Shown here in pieces: positions 17,201-26,900 of a DNA stretch of 64,000 nucleotides. This DNA is from Microtetraspora malaysiensis. Lineage in GTDB: Bacteria; Actinomycetota; Actinomycetes; Streptosporangiales; Streptosporangiaceae. How positions within the stretch are numbered: position 1 is the first letter of the stretch; each line of letters begins with the position of its first letter. The notes beneath the pieces were generated by a model. That model was not told the origin of the DNA. It searched no databases and saw only the letters and a list, made by a program, of their open reading frames with translations. Location of the stretch: assembly GCF_001528665.1 (NCBI RefSeq), contig NZ_BBYJ01000025.1, positions 62,001-126,000 on the forward strand, in the 5' to 3' direction. Both the position numbers and the translations under genes were made by a program.

Positions 17201-17249
17201 CCGTACAGGATGCCAGCTTCCCACCGGCACGGCCGACGGCGCCGCCCGC

Positions 17250-19571
17250 TCAACCGGCCGAAACGGATGACTTGTCGGTCCGGGCCAGGGGCGGCGTGAG
17301 TTTGACGGCGAGGCTGATGACCACGGCGCCGACGGCGCCGATGCCGACGGAGATCAGGATGTCGTACAGGCCGTCGAAGTCGAAGGCGAAGAAGTCGCGC
17401 ACGTACGGCACGGCGAGGGCGACCACGAAGAGCGCCGCCATGACCGCGACCAGCCCCAGCCGCCAGGCGGTCCCGGGGCGTACGACCATCACGAGCACCC
17501 ACCAGGTGACCAGGAACAGGGTGATGACGGCGGACGTCCGGTCCTGCGCCAGCGTGGAGTCGGGGATGTGCGCGGTCCAGAAGGACGCGAGCACCGCGGC
17601 CGCGCACGCCACACCCGCCGGTATGGCGAAGCGCAGCACCCTGGGCACGAACCCCGGCCGGGCCCGCTGGATCGTGGGCGCCAGCGCGAGGAAGAAGGCG
17701 GGGACGCCGATGGTGAGCGCGTTGACGAGGGTGGAGTGCCGCGGCGCGAACGGGAAGGCCAGCCCGGTCACCACGGTGAGCAGCGACAGCGTGATCGCGT
17801 AGAAGGTCTTGGTGAGGAACAGGTTCGAGACACGCTCGATGTTGGCCAGCACCCGGCGTCCCTCGCCGACCAGGTGGGGGAGGGTGGCGAAGCGGTTCTC
17901 CAGGAGGACCACCTGCGCGACCGCCTTGGTGGCGGGGCTGCCCGCGCCCATCGCGATGCCGAGGTCGGCGTCCTTGAGCGCCAGCACGTCGTTGACCCCG
18001 TCGCCGGTCATCGCCACCACGTGGCCGCGCGACTGGAGCGCGCCGACGAACATCCGCTTCTGGTGCGGGGTGACCCGTCCGAAGACCGTGTTGGAGTCGA
18101 GGATCTCGGCGAGCTTGTCGGGGTCGTCCTCGGGGAGGGTGCGCGAGTCGACCGCCCGGTCGCCGCCGGGGATGCCGAGATCGGTGGCGATGGCGGAGAC
18201 CGCCTGCGGGTTGTCGCCGGAAATGACCTTGACGGTGACGCCCTGCTTGGCGAAGTAGGCCAGCGTTTCCCGGGCGTCGGGGCGCAGGCGCTGCGTGAGC
18301 GTGACGAGCGCGACGGCCTCGGCGTCCTGGCCGTCCAGGCCGGGCGCGCGGCAGAGGGCGAGCACGCGGGCGCCGGCGGCGGCGAGGTCGCTCGCCCTGG
18401 CGTACGCGGGGCTGTCGGGGTCGATGAGGACGTCCGGCGCGCCGAGGAGCCACGCGCCGTGGCCGTCGAAGTCGGCGCCGCTCCACTTCCGGGCGGAGGA
18501 GAAGGGCACCCGCTGCCCGGCCGCCCAGCCGGGCGGGGCCGAGGGGTAGCGGGCCTGGATGGCCTGGGCGGTGGGATTCGGTCGCGGGTCGACGTTGGCG
18601 AGCGCGGCCAGGGCGTCCTCGACCGGCGCGTCGTCGCGCAGGGGCAGCACCGCGCCGAGGTCCATGCCGCCCGCGGTGAGGGTGCCGGTCTTGTCCAGGC
18701 ACAGGACGTCCACCCTGGCCAGGCCCTCGATGGCGGGGAGTTCCTGCACCAGGCACTTGCGGCGGCCCAGGCGGACGACGCCGACGGCGAAGGCGATGCT
18801 GGTCATCAGCACCAGCCCTTCGGGGATCATGGTGACGATGCCGGCCACGGCGCCGGTGATCGCGGTGCCGAAGTCGGCGTGGTGGTTGACCTGGCTGTAG
18901 ATCAGCAGCGCGCCGATGGGGACGACCAGCCAGGTGATGTATTTGATGAAGCGGGCGACGCCGTCGCGCAGCTCCGAGCTGGCCAGGGTGAACTTGCTGG
19001 CCTCGGCGGTCAGCCGGGCGGCGTAGGCGTCCGCGCCGACCTTGGTGGCGGTGAACGCGCCCGAGCCCGCGACGACGAAGCTGCCCGACAGCACCCGGTC
19101 GCCCGGCTCCTTGTGCATGGGGTCGGCTTCGCCGTTCAGCAGCGACTCGTCGACCTCCAGCCCCTCGGACGCGACGACCTCGCCGTCCACCAGCAGCCGG
19201 TCTCCCGGCCCGAGCAGGATGAGGTCGCCGAGCACGATGTCACGCGGCTCGATCTCCCGCTCGGCGCCGTCCCTGCGTACTCTGACCGGGGCCTCGTTGA
19301 CCACGGCCAGGCGGTCGAGGGTGCGTTTGGCGCGGAGCTCCTGCACGATGCCGATCAGCGAGTTGGCCACGATGACCAGGCCGAACAGGCCGTCCTGCCA
19401 CTCTCCGAAGATCATGATGAGCAGCCAGAGAACGGCGATCACCAGGTTGAACAGGGTGAAAACATTGGCTCTGATGATCGCGCCGAAGGATCGGCTGGAC
19501 CTGCGCGGCACGTCGTTGCGTTTCGACGTGGCGACCTGCGCTGACGTGAGCCCGTCCAATCGATCCCCCAT
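17250..19571 (-). CDS. ctpE: Cation-translocating P-type ATPase, CtpE-like
   Basis: Membrane ion pump of about 773 aa, close to the size of mycobacterial CtpE (a Ca2+ transporter). It has the phosphorylation motif DKTGT at about residues 293-297, the membrane motif PEGLVLM at 250-256, the actuator loop LLNGEADP (T of the usual TGE replaced by N), and the hinge MTGDGVNDVLALKDADLGIAMG. About ten hydrophobic segments are grouped 2+2+6, as in P2/P3-type pumps. The ATG at 19571 has GAGG four bases before it. It stands alone. Calcium specificity is inferred from family resemblance only. Confidence 0.85.
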   Translation of the reverse strand: MGDRLDGLTSAQVATSKRNDVPRRSSRSFGAIIRANVFTLFNLVIAVLWLLIMIFGEWQDGLFGLVIVANSLIGIVQELRAKRTLDRLAVVNEAPVRVRRDGAEREIEPRDIVLGDLILLGPGDRLLVDGEVVASEGLEVDESLLNGEADPMHKEPGDRVLSGSFVVAGSGAFTATKVGADAYAARLTAEASKFTLASSELRDGVARFIKYITWLVVPIGALLIYSQVNHHADFGTAITGAVAGIVTMIPEGLVLMTSIAFAVGVVRLGRRKCLVQELPAIEGLARVDVLCLDKTGTLTAGGMDLGAVLPLRDDAPVEDALAALANVDPRPNPTAQAIQARYPSAPPGWAAGQRVPFSSARKWSGADFDGHGAWLLGAPDVLIDPDSPAYARASDLAAAGARVLALCRAPGLDGQDAEAVALVTLTQRLRPDARETLAYFAKQGVTVKVISGDNPQAVSAIATDLGIPGGDRAVDSRTLPEDDPDKLAEILDSNTVFGRVTPHQKRMFVGALQSRGHVVAMTGDGVNDVLALKDADLGIAMGAGSPATKAVAQVVLLENRFATLPHLVGEGRRVLANIERVSNLFLTKTFYAITLSLLTVVTGLAFPFAPRHSTLVNALTIGVPAFFLALAPTIQRARPGFVPRVLRFAIPAGVACAAAVLASFWTAHIPDSTLAQDRTSAVITLFLVTWWVLVMVVRPGTAWRLGLVAVMAALFVVALAVPYVRDFFAFDFDGLYDILISVGIGAVGAVVISLAVKLTPPLARTDKSSVSAG

Positions 19572-19868
19572 AGGCCTCTGAATTCGGCAGAACTCAAGGC
19601 TAGGAGACCGGCGAGGAATTCGGGCACGGAGACGATCAGGTTCCGCCACGATCTGCCCAGGTTCGGCAGATTTGTCCGACCGCGATGTGCTTCATGCCAT
19701 ACTCGGCCGCGCGGTGATCCGGGCGTCACGCGGGCGTCCGCGTCGCTGGGCGACCACTGATATCGTCCGGAATGGAATGTTCCCCAGCACAAGGGACATT
19801 CCGCCATAGAAAGACCGCTCGGCGGCCGACCCCTGCAGCGTCGGTAACAACCCCGGTCGAAGCCCACC

Positions 19869-21131
19869 ATGACGGTGAGCTCCTCCGGGCTCTCCGTCAC
19901 CACATGGACGGAGACCATGAAGTCCTACCTGAACGTGCTGGCGACACCGGGAGCCTGGCGGTTCCTGGCGCCCGCGCTCATCGCCCGCCTGCCCTTCGCG
20001 ATGGTGCAGATGGGCGTTCTGTTGCTCGTACGGTGGTCCACCGGCTCGTACGGCGCGGCCGGCGTCGCCGCCGCCGCGGCCGCCGTCGCGCAGGCTCTCG
20101 CCGGACCGCAGACCGGGCGGCTCGCCGACCGGCACGGGCAGGCGCGCGTCCTGGTGCCGCAGACCGCCGTCCACGCGCTGGCGCTCGGCGCGCTGCTGAT
20201 CCTGGCTTCCGCGCACGCCTCCCTTCCGCTGCTCGTGATCGCCGCCGGGCTCGTCGGAGGGTCGGCGCCGCAGATCGCGGCGATGGTCAGGGCCCGGTGG
20301 GCGCACCGCCTGGACGGCGCCCCCACCCTCAACACCGCCTTCGCCGTCGAGTCCATCACCGACGAGCTGTCCTTCACCTTCGCCCCCGTGCTGCTCGTGG
20401 GTCTGGCGACCGCGTTCTCGCCGGTGGTGGCGCTGGTCGTCGCCCTCGCCCTGAGCGTCGTGGGCACGCTGCTGTTCGCCGCCGTCCGTACGGCCGCGCC
20501 CGAGCCGCGCCCGGCCCGCGTACGCTCCACCGGTGGCGTCCTCAGTCTGCGCGGCGTCGCCGTGGTGGCCGCCGCCTTCCTCGCCATGGGCTCGGTGTTC
20601 GGCAGCCTCCAGGTCGGCGTGACCTCGCTGACCGCCGAGCTGGGCCGGCCCGGACTGGCCGGGGCCGTCTACGGCACGCTCGGGGCGGCCAGCGCCGTGG
20701 GCGGGTTCCTCTACGGGGCCGTCAGCTGGTCGGTGAGCACGCGGGTCAGGCTGGTGAGCGGCCTGCCCCTGCTGGCCGTCGCGATCCTCGCGTTCACCTT
20801 CGCGGAGACCGTCCCACTCCTGTACGGCGCCGCGGCGCTGGCCGGGTTCGTCATCGCACCCGTGATGATCACCGGCTTCACGATCATCGAGAGCCTGGTC
20901 CCCGACGGCGTACGCACCGAGGCCTTCACCTGGGTCATCGGGGCCAACGGCCTCGGCATCGCCGTGGGGTCCCTGGCGGCCGGTCAACTCGTGGACCGCT
21001 TCGGCGCCGTGACGGCCTTCCTCGTCGCTCCGGTGACGGTCGGGCTGGCGGCGCTGCTGCTACTCGTCCGGCTGGGCAGCCTTCGCCCCCAGATCGCGGC
21101 GGCGCCGATCGGGGAGCGGGTGTCCCTGTAA
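19869..21131 (+). CDS. MFS transporter
   Basis: Twelve-segment major facilitator protein of up to 420 aa. A motif-A-like loop reads GPQTGRLADRHGQARVLV, and later segments contain FVIAPVMITGFTIIESLVPDGVRTEAFTW, similar to sugar/drug exporters of actinomycetes. The start is ATG 19869 or ATG 19917. The second gives MKSYLNVLATPGAWRFL, the more usual beginning, and has GGAGA just before it. No regulator is adjacent; it faces away from the CtpE-like gene across a 297-base gap with no recognisable gene. Substrate unknown. Confidence 0.8.
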   Translation: MTVSSSGLSVTTWTETMKSYLNVLATPGAWRFLAPALIARLPFAMVQMGVLLLVRWSTGSYGAAGVAAAAAAVAQALAGPQTGRLADRHGQARVLVPQTAVHALALGALLILASAHASLPLLVIAAGLVGGSAPQIAAMVRARWAHRLDGAPTLNTAFAVESITDELSFTFAPVLLVGLATAFSPVVALVVALALSVVGTLLFAAVRTAAPEPRPARVRSTGGVLSLRGVAVVAAAFLAMGSVFGSLQVGVTSLTAELGRPGLAGAVYGTLGAASAVGGFLYGAVSWSVSTRVRLVSGLPLLAVAILAFTFAETVPLLYGAAALAGFVIAPVMITGFTIIESLVPDGVRTEAFTWVIGANGLGIAVGSLAAGQLVDRFGAVTAFLVAPVTVGLAALLLLVRLGSLRPQIAAAPIGERVSL

Positions 21132-21147
21132 GCGGGGCGCGGTGCGG

Positions 21148-21690
21148 TCAGGCGGCCGCGGCGGGTTCCACGTCCAAGACCGCCTTGCCCGCGACGCGCC
21201 GATCCAGGAGCGCGTGCGCGGCCTCGGTGACGCGCTCCCAGGAGCCGCGCCAGTCGACCTCGGGGGAGAGCCTCCCGGCTGCCACGAACGCCAGCAGGGT
21301 GGCCAGGTCCGGGCCCACCTCGTGGATGTCGCCGAACGTGCTCATCGTCTTGGCCGGGCCGACGGAGAACAGCGAGTATGGCGCGAACACCGCCGGCTCG
21401 TCGGAGGCCCAGCCGATGTTCTGCACGCCCCCGCCGGGTGCGAGCAGCTCCCACGCGGCGGCGAGCTGCGGCCCGCCCACGCTGTCGAGGATGAGGTCGA
21501 CCGGGCGGTCGACGCCCTCCAGGCCGACGACCACCTCGTGAGCGCCCAGCTCGGCCAGGCCGCCGGCGCGGGCCGGCGAGCCGACCGAGGCGATGACGTG
21601 GGCGCCGCCCAGGGCCGCCAGTTGCACCGCGAATCGGCCGACCCCGCCGGCCGCTTCACCCGCTCCGTCCAGCGGATGGCCACGAGCCTG
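21148..21690 (-). pseudogene. Zinc-binding alcohol dehydrogenase-type oxidoreductase, 5'-truncated
   Basis: The minus strand encodes only the C-terminal cofactor-binding half of a quinone-oxidoreductase-like MDR protein. It begins inside the nucleotide motif (EAAGGVGRFAVQLAALGGAHVIASVG) and continues through VDLILDSVGGPQLAAAWELLAPGGGVQNIG to EPAAAA. The roughly 130-residue catalytic domain and any start codon are missing upstream. The sequence before the motif is not coding-like and runs into the end of the epoxide hydrolase region. An intact relative lies at 31486. Confidence 0.7.
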
Positions 21691-21742
21691 ATCGACCGCG
21701 ACTGATCGCCGGGGCGGTGCGCCCGCCGCCCCTCGGGGGACG

Positions 21743-22891
21743 TCAGCGGAACCGGCGGAAGAAGCCGCGCAGGTCGTCGACCAGCAGGTCGGCGGCGTCG
21801 TGGGCGGCCCAGTGGCTGCCGCGGTCGTACTCGTTCCAGGACACGATGTTCTTGTGGTCGCGTTCGGCGAAGCGCCGCAGCGGCCGGAAGTCGTACGCGA
21901 ACGAGGCCAGGCCCATGGGGAAGGTCGTCGGCTCGGTCACGCGCTCGGCGTGGTGGTTCTCGTAGTAGAAGCGCGCCGAGGACGCCGAGGTGTTGGTGAG
22001 CCAGTAGATGGTGGCGTTGATCAGGATGACGTCGGGGTCGGGCACCCCGGCCAGGAGCTGGCCGATCCAGGCGAGCTGACCGGCGGGGGAGTCGGCCAGG
22101 GCGTGCGCGAGGGTCTGCGGCTGCGCCTGCTGGGCGCGGTCGTGGATCGCGTGGTCGACGAAGCCGCCGAGGAACTGCAGATACCCCTGCTCCTCGGGGG
22201 TGAGGCCGGACAGCTCGGCGGGGTCGCCGGAGGGGAACGAGAAGATCTGGTTGACGTGCACGCCCAGCACGCGGTCGGCGTGGCGGCGGCCGATCTCGGG
22301 GCTGACGATCGCGCCCGCGTCGTTGCCGTGGGCGGCGAACCGCTCGTAACCGAGCCGCCGCATCAGCTCGGCCCACGCGTCCGCGACACGGGCCGCGTCC
22401 CAGCCCTTCGTACGGGTGTGGCCCGAGAAGCCGAACCCGGGCAGCGACGGGATCACCACGTGGAAGGCGTCGGCCGGGTCCCCGCCGTGCGCGGCGGGAT
22501 CGGTGAGGGGGCCGACCAGGTCCAGGTACTCCACGAAGGTGTTGGGCCAGCCGTGGGTGAGCACGAGCGGGACCGCGTCGGGATGGGGGGAGCGGACGTG
22601 CACGAAGTGGACGGTCTGCCCGTCGATCTCCGTCGTGAACTGGGGGAAGGAGTTGAGCCTGGCCTCCTGGGCCCGCCAGTCGAAGTCGTCGCGCCAGCGC
22701 GCCACCAGGTCGCGGGCGAATGAGCCCGGCACGCCGTACTCCCAGCCAGGCTGGATCGGGCCGCGCTGCACGCCGTCGGTCACCTCCTCGTACGGCAGCT
22801 CCTCGGCGAAGCGGGTGCGGGCCAGGCGGTCGGCCAGGTCGTCAAGGTCGGCCTGCGGGACGTCGATGCGGAACTCGCGGATTTCGCTCAT
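21743..22891 (-). CDS. Epoxide hydrolase (alpha/beta hydrolase with EHN domain)
   Basis: Hydrolase of 382 aa that opens epoxides to diols in the cytoplasm. The N-terminal EHN region (FRIDVPQADLDDLADRLARTRF) precedes an alpha/beta core with oxyanion motif HGWP and the nucleophile elbow HGNDAG, with Asp as nucleophile. The lid follows, and HDAADLLVDDLRGFF ends the fold. CATAGT sits seven bases before the ATG, so the message is probably leaderless. It is divergent from a WYL regulator with a 9-base inverted repeat between them. A second epoxide hydrolase is at 34445. Confidence 0.9.
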   Translation of the reverse strand: MSEIREFRIDVPQADLDDLADRLARTRFAEELPYEEVTDGVQRGPIQPGWEYGVPGSFARDLVARWRDDFDWRAQEARLNSFPQFTTEIDGQTVHFVHVRSPHPDAVPLVLTHGWPNTFVEYLDLVGPLTDPAAHGGDPADAFHVVIPSLPGFGFSGHTRTKGWDAARVADAWAELMRRLGYERFAAHGNDAGAIVSPEIGRRHADRVLGVHVNQIFSFPSGDPAELSGLTPEEQGYLQFLGGFVDHAIHDRAQQAQPQTLAHALADSPAGQLAWIGQLLAGVPDPDVILINATIYWLTNTSASSARFYYENHHAERVTEPTTFPMGLASFAYDFRPLRRFAERDHKNIVSWNEYDRGSHWAAHDAADLLVDDLRGFFRRFR

Positions 22892-22909
22892 GACGGCGAC
22901 TATGCCGGT

Positions 22910-22936
22910 CCTTTAGGAGAGGTTCGTTCCTAAAGG
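22910..22936. promoter_or_regulatory. Candidate WYL-regulator operator
   Basis: Perfect 9-base inverted repeat CCTTTAGGA (22910-22918) and TCCTAAAGG (22928-22936) with a 9-base spacer. It fills the 51-base gap between the divergent epoxide hydrolase and WYL-regulator genes and ends six bases before the regulator ATG. Function inferred from position. Confidence 0.6.
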
Positions 22937-22942
22937 TGCGGC

Positions 22943-23911
22943 ATGCTGGGATCTATGTTGGAAACCTCGGCGCGGCTGCTGCGCCTGCTCGCCCTCCTGC
23001 AGACTCCCCGCGACTGGACGGGCGGCGAACTGGCCGAACGGCTCGGCGTGAGCGGCCGCACGGTCCGCACCGACGTCGAGCGGCTGCGGACGCTGGGCTA
23101 CCCGGTCCTGGCCACGCGCGGCTCGGCGGGCGGCTATCGGCTCGGCGCGGGCGCGTCGATGCCGCCGCTGCTGCTGGACGACGAGGAGGCCGTCGCGGTC
23201 GCGGTCGGGCTGCGCACCGCCGCCGGCGGCGTCGCGGGGAACGCCGAGGCGTCGCTGCGCGCGCTGGCGAAGCTGCGGCAGGTCATGCCGTCCCGGCTGC
23301 GGCACCGGGTCAACACGCTGCAGACCTACACCGTGCCGGTGCCGAGCGACCGGCCGGGACCGGCGGTGGCCCCGGACGTCCTCACCGCCCTCGCCGCCGC
23401 GTGCCGCGCGCACGAGCGGCTCCGTTTCGACTACACCACCCACGCGGGCGACGCCGTCCGTCGCGAGGTCGAGCCGTACCGGCTGGTCACCTGGGGACGC
23501 CGCTGGTACCTGCTGGCCTTCGACCTGGACCGCGCCGGCTGGCGCACCTTCCGGGTGGACCGCCTCACACCGCGCGTGCCGACCGGGCCCCGCTTCACGC
23601 CCCGCGACCTCCCCGACGGCGACGTGGCGGACTATGTCTCGGGCCGGGTCTCCGCCGCCGCCTGGCGCTACCGGGCGCGGGTCACGGTTCACGCGCCCGC
23701 CGAGGTCGTGGCGGACCGGATCAGCGCGGCGGTCGGCACCGTCGAAGCCGTCGACGCGGGCACCTGCGTCCTGCACACCGGAGCCGACACCGTCGAGACC
23801 CTGGCCGTCCACCTGGGACTGCTGAACGCCGACTTCGTCGTCACCGAGCCGCCCGAGCTGGTCGCCCACCTGCGCACCCTCGCCGCCCGCTACACCGCCG
23901 CCACGTCCTGA
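22943..23911 (+). CDS. HTH and WYL-domain transcriptional regulator (YafY-type)
   Basis: Regulator of about 320 aa. A DeoR-like winged helix (SARLLRLLALLQTPRDWTGGELAERLGVSGRTVRTDVERLRTLGYPVLATRG, about residues 8-60) is followed by a WYL ligand domain with RLRFDYTTHAGDAVRREVEPYRLVTWGRRWYLLAFDLDRAGWRTFRVDRL and a WCX-type C-terminal region. ATG 22943 or ATG 22955 is possible; family members usually start MLETSARLL, which favours the second. It is divergent from an epoxide hydrolase and likely regulates it. Confidence 0.87.
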   Translation: MLGSMLETSARLLRLLALLQTPRDWTGGELAERLGVSGRTVRTDVERLRTLGYPVLATRGSAGGYRLGAGASMPPLLLDDEEAVAVAVGLRTAAGGVAGNAEASLRALAKLRQVMPSRLRHRVNTLQTYTVPVPSDRPGPAVAPDVLTALAAACRAHERLRFDYTTHAGDAVRREVEPYRLVTWGRRWYLLAFDLDRAGWRTFRVDRLTPRVPTGPRFTPRDLPDGDVADYVSGRVSAAAWRYRARVTVHAPAEVVADRISAAVGTVEAVDAGTCVLHTGADTVETLAVHLGLLNADFVVTEPPELVAHLRTLAARYTAATS

Positions 23912-23930
23912 TTCATCAGGACGAACGGCG

Positions 23931-26900
23931 TCACGGCACGCGCGCGATCGTGGACGGGCAGATCTCCCGGTACGGGAGCGCGGAAACGAAGCGGGCCCAC
24001 TCCTGGGTCGTCAGCGACCGTCCTGCTTTGGCGCAGACCGCCGCGGCCATGGCCGGCGCGGCCACGGGGAACCGTCTGATCCTGGCGGAGCTGTCCGCGG
24101 TGAGCAGTTCGGTCCCGTCGGGAGTGAAGGCCACGGACCAGAGTATGCCGATCTCGGGGTCGAGCCCCCCGCCGGTGTCGGCGGAACGGCCCAGCAGGCT
24201 GCCGGACACCGGGTCCAGCAGCAGCGCCCTGCCCTTGTCATCCGGCAGCGCGATGAGGTCTTCGACGGGCGAGTACACGGCATCGCCCCCGAAGACGTTC
24301 CGCGTCGGGACCCCGACGACCGCGTGGCTGCCGGTGTCCCAGCGGGTGAAACGTCCCCTGTCGTCGAACACGGCCAGCATTTTGCCCGAGCGAGTGAACC
24401 ACACCTCGAGGCCACCCGCGTCACCGAAGGGCCGGCCGATCTGTTCGCCGGTGGCCAGGTCCAGGAGCCGCTGGTCTCGTCCGGTGACGGCCATCCGCCG
24501 CCCGTCGGGTGAGAACGCCACCGCCGCAGGCGCCGGGACCGCCGCCTGCCACAGCCTGCGGCCCGAGCGCCAGTCCCAGAGCTCGACGGTGGAACTCCGC
24601 ACGATCGCGAGCCTGGTCCCGTCCGGGCTGAAGAACGGCAGGGGGCTCCCTTTCCCTGCCGCGAAGGCGGCCAGCGCCTTGCCCGTGGCCAGGTCCGTCA
24701 CCTTGACCTGGCCGCCGGCTATGGCCGCCAGCCGGCCGTCACCGCTGAAGTCGAAGGCGTCCGGGGCGGGCATGGTGACCGTCGTCTTCCCCGTGGCGAC
24801 CGCGCGGACCGTGGCGGATCGCTCGTCGCCGGTGACCATCAGGTACCGGCCGTCTTTGCTGAACGTCGCCCGGTCCACGGGCTCCTCCTCCGGCGGCCCC
24901 TCACGCGACGCCATCAGGTCGGAGACGTCCACGGAGAAGACCTGATCACCGATGAGATACCGGAAGGTCGAGCCGTCGAAGGCGCCGCCGGTCGGCGTCA
25001 TCCCCAGGTCGCCGTCGCCCAGGACCGCGGCCTTGGCGAGCAGGTGGAAGTCGGGCAGCCGCCAGAACTGGACGTCATTCCGCGACAGCGTGGCCAGCAA
25101 CCGGCCGTTTCCGCTGAAGCTCGGCTCACCTCTGTTGTAGGTGCCCTTGCCGAAGTCTTCGGACCAGCCCTCTTTGAGGTTGGTCATCGTCAGGAACAGG
25201 TCGTACGCGACGTGCCAGGTGCCGTCGGGGCTCACGATGCCGTTCTTGCCCTTCACCCGCCGCGAGGAGTCGACGAGCGCCGCGGCGCCCTCGTTCTTCC
25301 TGATGGCCGCGATCCAACCGCTGGTCAGATAGGCCGGGCGGCGGTACGCCCACGAGTCGACGAGTTTCCCGGAACGGGTGTCCCAGGCTCCGGCGTGGGT
25401 GCTGTTGAAGCCGATGAGCGTGCGACCGGAGGGCGACAGCTGGATCTCCGTCAGCCGGCCACCGTCGAGCCTGAGATCGGGGATCGACGCGATCTGCCTG
25501 CCACTGCGTACGTCCCACAGCCGTGCCTGGCCGTTGCCGACGCTCACCAGCGTGCGCCCGTCGGCACTCAGCTCCGCCAGGCTCGATCCGTACGGGTCGC
25601 GGAACATGTCCCGCTCGCGCTGGGCCAGCGAGGCGTTCAGCGCCGCCCTGGCCTGCGGCGTGGCCTGCAGCCGCCAGGCCGCCACACTGAGCAGCATGCC
25701 CAGGCGCGGGTCCGTACGCCTGGTCGTGTCGGCGAGCGCGGCCAGGCGGATCGACTCCGACGTGTTCAGCTGCGCCGCGAGCAGCTCGGCCCGGGAGTCG
25801 GCGACCGCGCCCTGCCATACGGCCAGCCCACCCGCCGCCACCGCGATGACCAGGAGGCCGGCCAGGCTCAGCGACACCAGCCTGGTCTGCCTGGCCCGGC
25901 GTCTGGTCAGTCGCGCCGACGACTCCAGGAAGTCGCGCTCGGCCGGGGAGAGCGTGATGTTCTTTCGCGAGGTGGCCGCCCACTGGAGCGCGCTCTCCAG
26001 GGAGGTGCCCTGGAACAGGTCGCCGTCTCTGTTCCCGCCGACCGCCCACCGCTTGGCGGCGGTCAGGATCTGCCCGTGCACGCTCAGCCCGTCACGGTTG
26101 GCGTCGACCCAGCGGCGCAGGCGGGGCCAGGCCAGCGGCAGCGCGGGGTGAGCCAGCCAGATCTCCTCGCCGTCCCTGACCAGCAGGTACGCGAACACCT
26201 CCAGGATCCTGGTGATCGCCGACACCTCCGGCAGCGGCCGGTCCTCCACCAGCTCGGACAGGTCGGCGTGCCGCGCCGACAGTTCGTCGCGCTCGCCCAC
26301 CGTGACCAGCCGCAGGAACACCTCCGGCGCCAGCTCGCGCTCGGCCGGGCCGAGCAGCTCGTACGACTGCTCCGCCAGCGTGCCGAGCGCCGGGTCGTCG
26401 TCGGCCCCGGTCATCTGGGCGGCGGCCAGGTTGCCCCGGGCGAGCAGCCGCCCGGTGTCGACCCTGCCGTCGCCGCCGCTGACCAGCGCGAGCAGGAGCT
26501 GCCGTGCGGACGGGCGTTCCCGCGGGTCCTTCATGAACGCGGCGGCGGCCAGCGACCGAAGGGACTCGGGCAGCACGCTCAGGTCGGGGCTGGACGACAG
26601 GACCTGGTGCATCACCCCGCCCAGGCTCTCCGCCTGGAACGGGTCGTCCCCGGTCGCCGCGAACAGCACGATGCCGCCCCAGGCGAACACGTCGGCGGGC
26701 GCGCCCGCCCGCTGCCCGCTGAACACCTCGGGCGCCATGTACGTGGGAGTACCGGTCACCATTCCTGTCGCGGTCAACGACATCTCGGCGGTCCTGGCGA
26801 TGCCGAAGTCGATGACGCGTGGCCCGTCGGGGCCGAGCAGCACGTTGTCCGGTTTGAGGTCGCGGTGCACCACGCCCGCGTCGTGGATCGCGGTCAGCGC

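Noticed and set aside
19572-19868. Minus-strand open frame extending past the CtpE-like gene
   Set aside because: Translation is unlike any protein and the gap holds the promoters of two divergent genes.
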